From NCBI GenBank assembly GCA_964459305.1, contig CAYWNA010000043.1, positions 1 through 64,000 of the forward strand: a DNA stretch of 64,000 bases, given 5' to 3'. This stretch comes from CAYWNA01 sp964459305. Lineage in GTDB: Bacteria; Planctomycetota; Planctomycetia; Pirellulales; Pirellulaceae. Position numbers and translations under genes: made by a program. This document shows, one piece after another, positions 62,229-64,000 of this stretch (position 1 is its first letter; the number at the start of each line of letters is the position of its first letter). Below the pieces are notes generated by a model. The model was not told the origin of the DNA and made no database searches. It was given only the letters and a program-made list of their open reading frames with translations.

Positions 62229-63365
62229 CTACTCCGACGACTTCGCAGGCGTTTCGATCAGGTATTGCACAATCAGAGCAAGTTCCTCCTGTGTCGCCTC
62301 CAGCCCTTCCTCGACCATCGACGCCACCAACTTGCGAGCCTCGTCCTCAGAACCGGGTGGTGACGCGGAAACCAACGTGGTCTCGTGACATTGGGAGCAT
62401 TTCTTTTCGAACAACTGCTTCGCCGCAGCCGAATCGTAGGCAAGCGTTTCAGCTTGTTGTGTGGCGACCGCAGCCGCCGCCTGTTTGGATTGATCGCGGC
62501 GATCCTGCTCGTCCCGCAATTGGCGCGTCGATTTCTGCAACTGGGGCGACAGCGCGATCAGGTACGCGGTAACCTGCCATTGTTCGTCTTCCTCAAGCGG
62601 ATTCAGCAGCGTGGTACGGTCTGCCATGCGGCGTACCGTCTGTCGCCAGTTCTCTGGCGTTCGCGGTTTGGCCAGCACCGTTCGAAGATCGTGACAGTCG
62701 ATACACTCTTGTCGAAGGATCCGCTGCCCAGCCCGTAGCGAATTCGTCGAGGCCAATCGCGTGCATTCGGACTCGTCCAAATCGGTTTGCGCCAACAGTG
62801 TTCGGACCCGCTCGATATTCTCGTCGGTGAACAGCCTCCCGGTCGCCAGTGCCTCGCGGAAGGCGGATGGCACCGAGATCCCGATCAGCACGACGCTGCC
62901 CACCAGCAGCGAGGATCCGAGCAATGGGACGAGCGTCTGCTCCAGCCTGCGGAAGAATCGGACGATTGCGATCTTCAGAAGTAGAGCCGCTCCGATGGCC
63001 ATGCCCAAGGAAATGTGAACGACAGTCCGAGCTGGAAACTCGATCTGATAGGTCCATAGCCGCGGTACCATCTGGATCATGAGTACTACGAAGATGGCCA
63101 GAAAGACATACCCGAAAACTCGATGGGCGAGGATGCCGGGGCGAGCTGGTCTGACCGTTCCGGCTTTCGGCTCGCCGTGTTCAGCGTGGTCGCCGCCGGT
63201 GAGGCCGTTGCCACCCTCGGGCTGGTCACCGCCGACGGATCGAAACTGGGACTTGTCGGCCCCGCACACAGGACAAGTCCAGTCATCGGGCAAGCTGTCC
63301 CAACTGCCACCTTCTTTGGACTCGTCGTAGACGTAACCACAAACGGAACATTCATATCGGGCCAT
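62229..63365 (-). CDS. Rubredoxin-membrane-dihaem cytochrome c fusion
   Basis: About 378 residues from the ATG at 63365; an in-frame extension of 61 codons lacks features. Residues 1-40 are rubredoxin (YECSVCGYVYDE with Cys 6 and 9; DDWTCPVCGADKSQF with Cys 31 and 34). After a Gly-rich linker come three membrane helices (VFGYVFLAIFVVLMIQMVP, VVHISLGMAIGAALLLKIA, LLGSSLLVGSVVLIGISV), then two haem-c motifs CIDCH and CSQCH with conserved surrounding RAGQRILRQEC and AKQLFEKKC. The topology would put the rubredoxin in the cytoplasm and the haems outside, so the protein could carry electrons across the membrane. First gene of the redox operon. Confidence 0.85.
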   Translation of the reverse strand: MARYECSVCGYVYDESKEGGSWDSLPDDWTCPVCGADKSQFRSVGGDQPEGGNGLTGGDHAEHGEPKAGTVRPARPGILAHRVFGYVFLAIFVVLMIQMVPRLWTYQIEFPARTVVHISLGMAIGAALLLKIAIVRFFRRLEQTLVPLLGSSLLVGSVVLIGISVPSAFREALATGRLFTDENIERVRTLLAQTDLDESECTRLASTNSLRAGQRILRQECIDCHDLRTVLAKPRTPENWRQTVRRMADRTTLLNPLEEDEQWQVTAYLIALSPQLQKSTRQLRDEQDRRDQSKQAAAAVATQQAETLAYDSAAAKQLFEKKCSQCHETTLVSASPPGSEDEARKLVASMVEEGLEATQEELALIVQYLIETPAKSSE

Positions 63366-63585
63366 GGCACGGTGCCTCACAACGAAAGGGGGGCAGCTTG
63401 GAGTACGCGTGGCGTTTCCGTCACTCCGCCCGTTAACGTTCATGTCAGTATACAGTTTTTCGTCCGCCAATACTCCCAAGACTAGGAGGGCGATTCCCCG
63501 TGGTAGCTCGCTTTTCTGGAAAGAACCGAAACTGGGACAATGAGACAAGTACCGTACATCGGCGGAGTTGTGGACAAGCTACCGG

Positions 63586-64000
63586 ATGACTCTGAAAAAA
63601 ATGGCTTCAACTCCAGTCCACAGACTCGGTTGGTGCACGGTATTAGGCTTATTTGCTGCCGGCCGTTCAATCGGCCCGCGAAGCCGCACGCCGAATGCAG
63701 TGCTCCAGGAACCTCAAGCAAATTGGCGTGGCCATTCACAACTACCATGACACATACAGGTACTTTCCCCCTGGTTTTATGGCGGTCGATCACCAGGGGC
63801 AAGTTCGAGGCGGATGGGCCTGGGGCGTCTTTCTGATGCCCTTCATCGAGCAAAGCCCGTTGCAGGGCGAACTGAGTGTCACCGAGTACACGCTCTCTCA
63901 AGTGATCTCAGACCCCGCGCTCCTGCCTATGCTTCAGATGAAGCTGTCCGTGTTCACGTGTCCGTCCTCTCCCATGCGACCGTTGCGAGAATTCCTTGGC
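63586..64000 (+). CDS. DUF1559 (prepilin-like) protein, partial and probably frameshifted at the 5' end
   Basis: From 63653 the frame reads LLPAVQSAREAARRMQC, then SRNLKQIGVAIHNYHDTYRY and FPPGF, the hallmark of planctomycete DUF1559 proteins, and stays open to the right edge; the first in-frame ATG is 63695. Upstream, a second frame from 63586 encodes LKKMASTPVHRLGWCTVLGLFAA, which looks like the missing N-terminal hydrophobic helix; joining the two needs a one-base change near 63650. The classic GFTLVELLVV prepilin motif is absent. So this is either a frameshifted gene or one that starts late. The stop lies outside the window. Confidence 0.75.

Noticed and set aside
61220..62572. Plus-strand open frame of about 450 codons
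   Set aside because: Antisense of the Rieske-TPP gene; no recognisable protein features.

Overview
The window looks like a chromosomal segment of a high-GC planctomycete, probably of the Pirellulales or a related order. Evidence: two DUF1080 (PF06439, 3-keto-disaccharide hydrolase type) secreted proteins, a giant exoprotein with an LEPR-like N-terminus plus GEVED and VCBS/FG-GAP repeats, a DUF1559 (prepilin-like) gene at the right edge, many long exported proteins of unknown function, and many intergenic palindromes. No rRNA, tRNA or CRISPR array was seen. All function calls are by reading motifs; no database search was run.

Layout. 1-5.5 kb: a giant repeat-rich exoprotein on the minus strand, open at the left edge. 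5.5-8.3 kb: a long gene-poor spacer with palindromes, then an exported protein of unknown function. 8.4-16.7 kb: a divergent export locus, with a leftward operon (GAF-HlyD fusion, HlyD adaptor, PqqD-like/M50 protease/HlyD fusion) facing a TolC-type lipoprotein that ends in five 19-residue repeats. 17.1-23.9 kb: a TadG-like gene and a CapK/PaaK-like gene, both cut short at one shared palindrome, followed by a flippase, a GT2 glycosyltransferase and two sugar-nucleotide epimerase-like SDRs (a glycan block). 24-28 kb: a DUF1080 protein, then a translationally coupled pair of FMN-binding TPR lipoprotein and NapH-NapG-like polyferredoxin. 28.2-33.7 kb: a coupled pair of a Ser/Thr kinase-ATPase fusion and a membrane ATPase-coiled-coil-TPR protein. 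33.7-35.7 kb: a mobile-DNA patch containing a captured gene fragment between inverted repeats and a promoterless single gene with an attC site, that is, an integron gene cassette. 35.7-48.7 kb: assorted metabolic and exported genes (large secreted protein, ornithine cyclodeaminase family, membrane cytochrome c, SDR, DUF1080, metallo-beta-lactamase protein, M28 peptidase-PDZ). 48.7-56.8 kb: a leftward efflux operon (TolC, Cys/His-rich secreted protein, FtsX permease, His-rich lipoprotein, adaptor, ATPase, second FtsX permease), interrupted by a four-helix-bundle gene. 57.3-63.4 kb: an unusual redox operon (rubredoxin-membrane-dihaem fusion, Rieske-TPP-enzyme fusion, FMN glutamate-synthase-like protein, dihaem peroxidase). 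The right edge holds a partial DUF1559 gene with a damaged 5' end.

The strongest candidates for something undescribed are (1) the redox operon at 57.3-63.4 kb, where Rieske, TPP-enzyme, rubredoxin and c-haem modules are fused to membrane anchors; (2) the attC-bearing gene cassette at 35.07-35.65 kb; (3) the coupled kinase/ATPase pair; and (4) the nested palindromic elements (at least six sequence families) scattered between genes.
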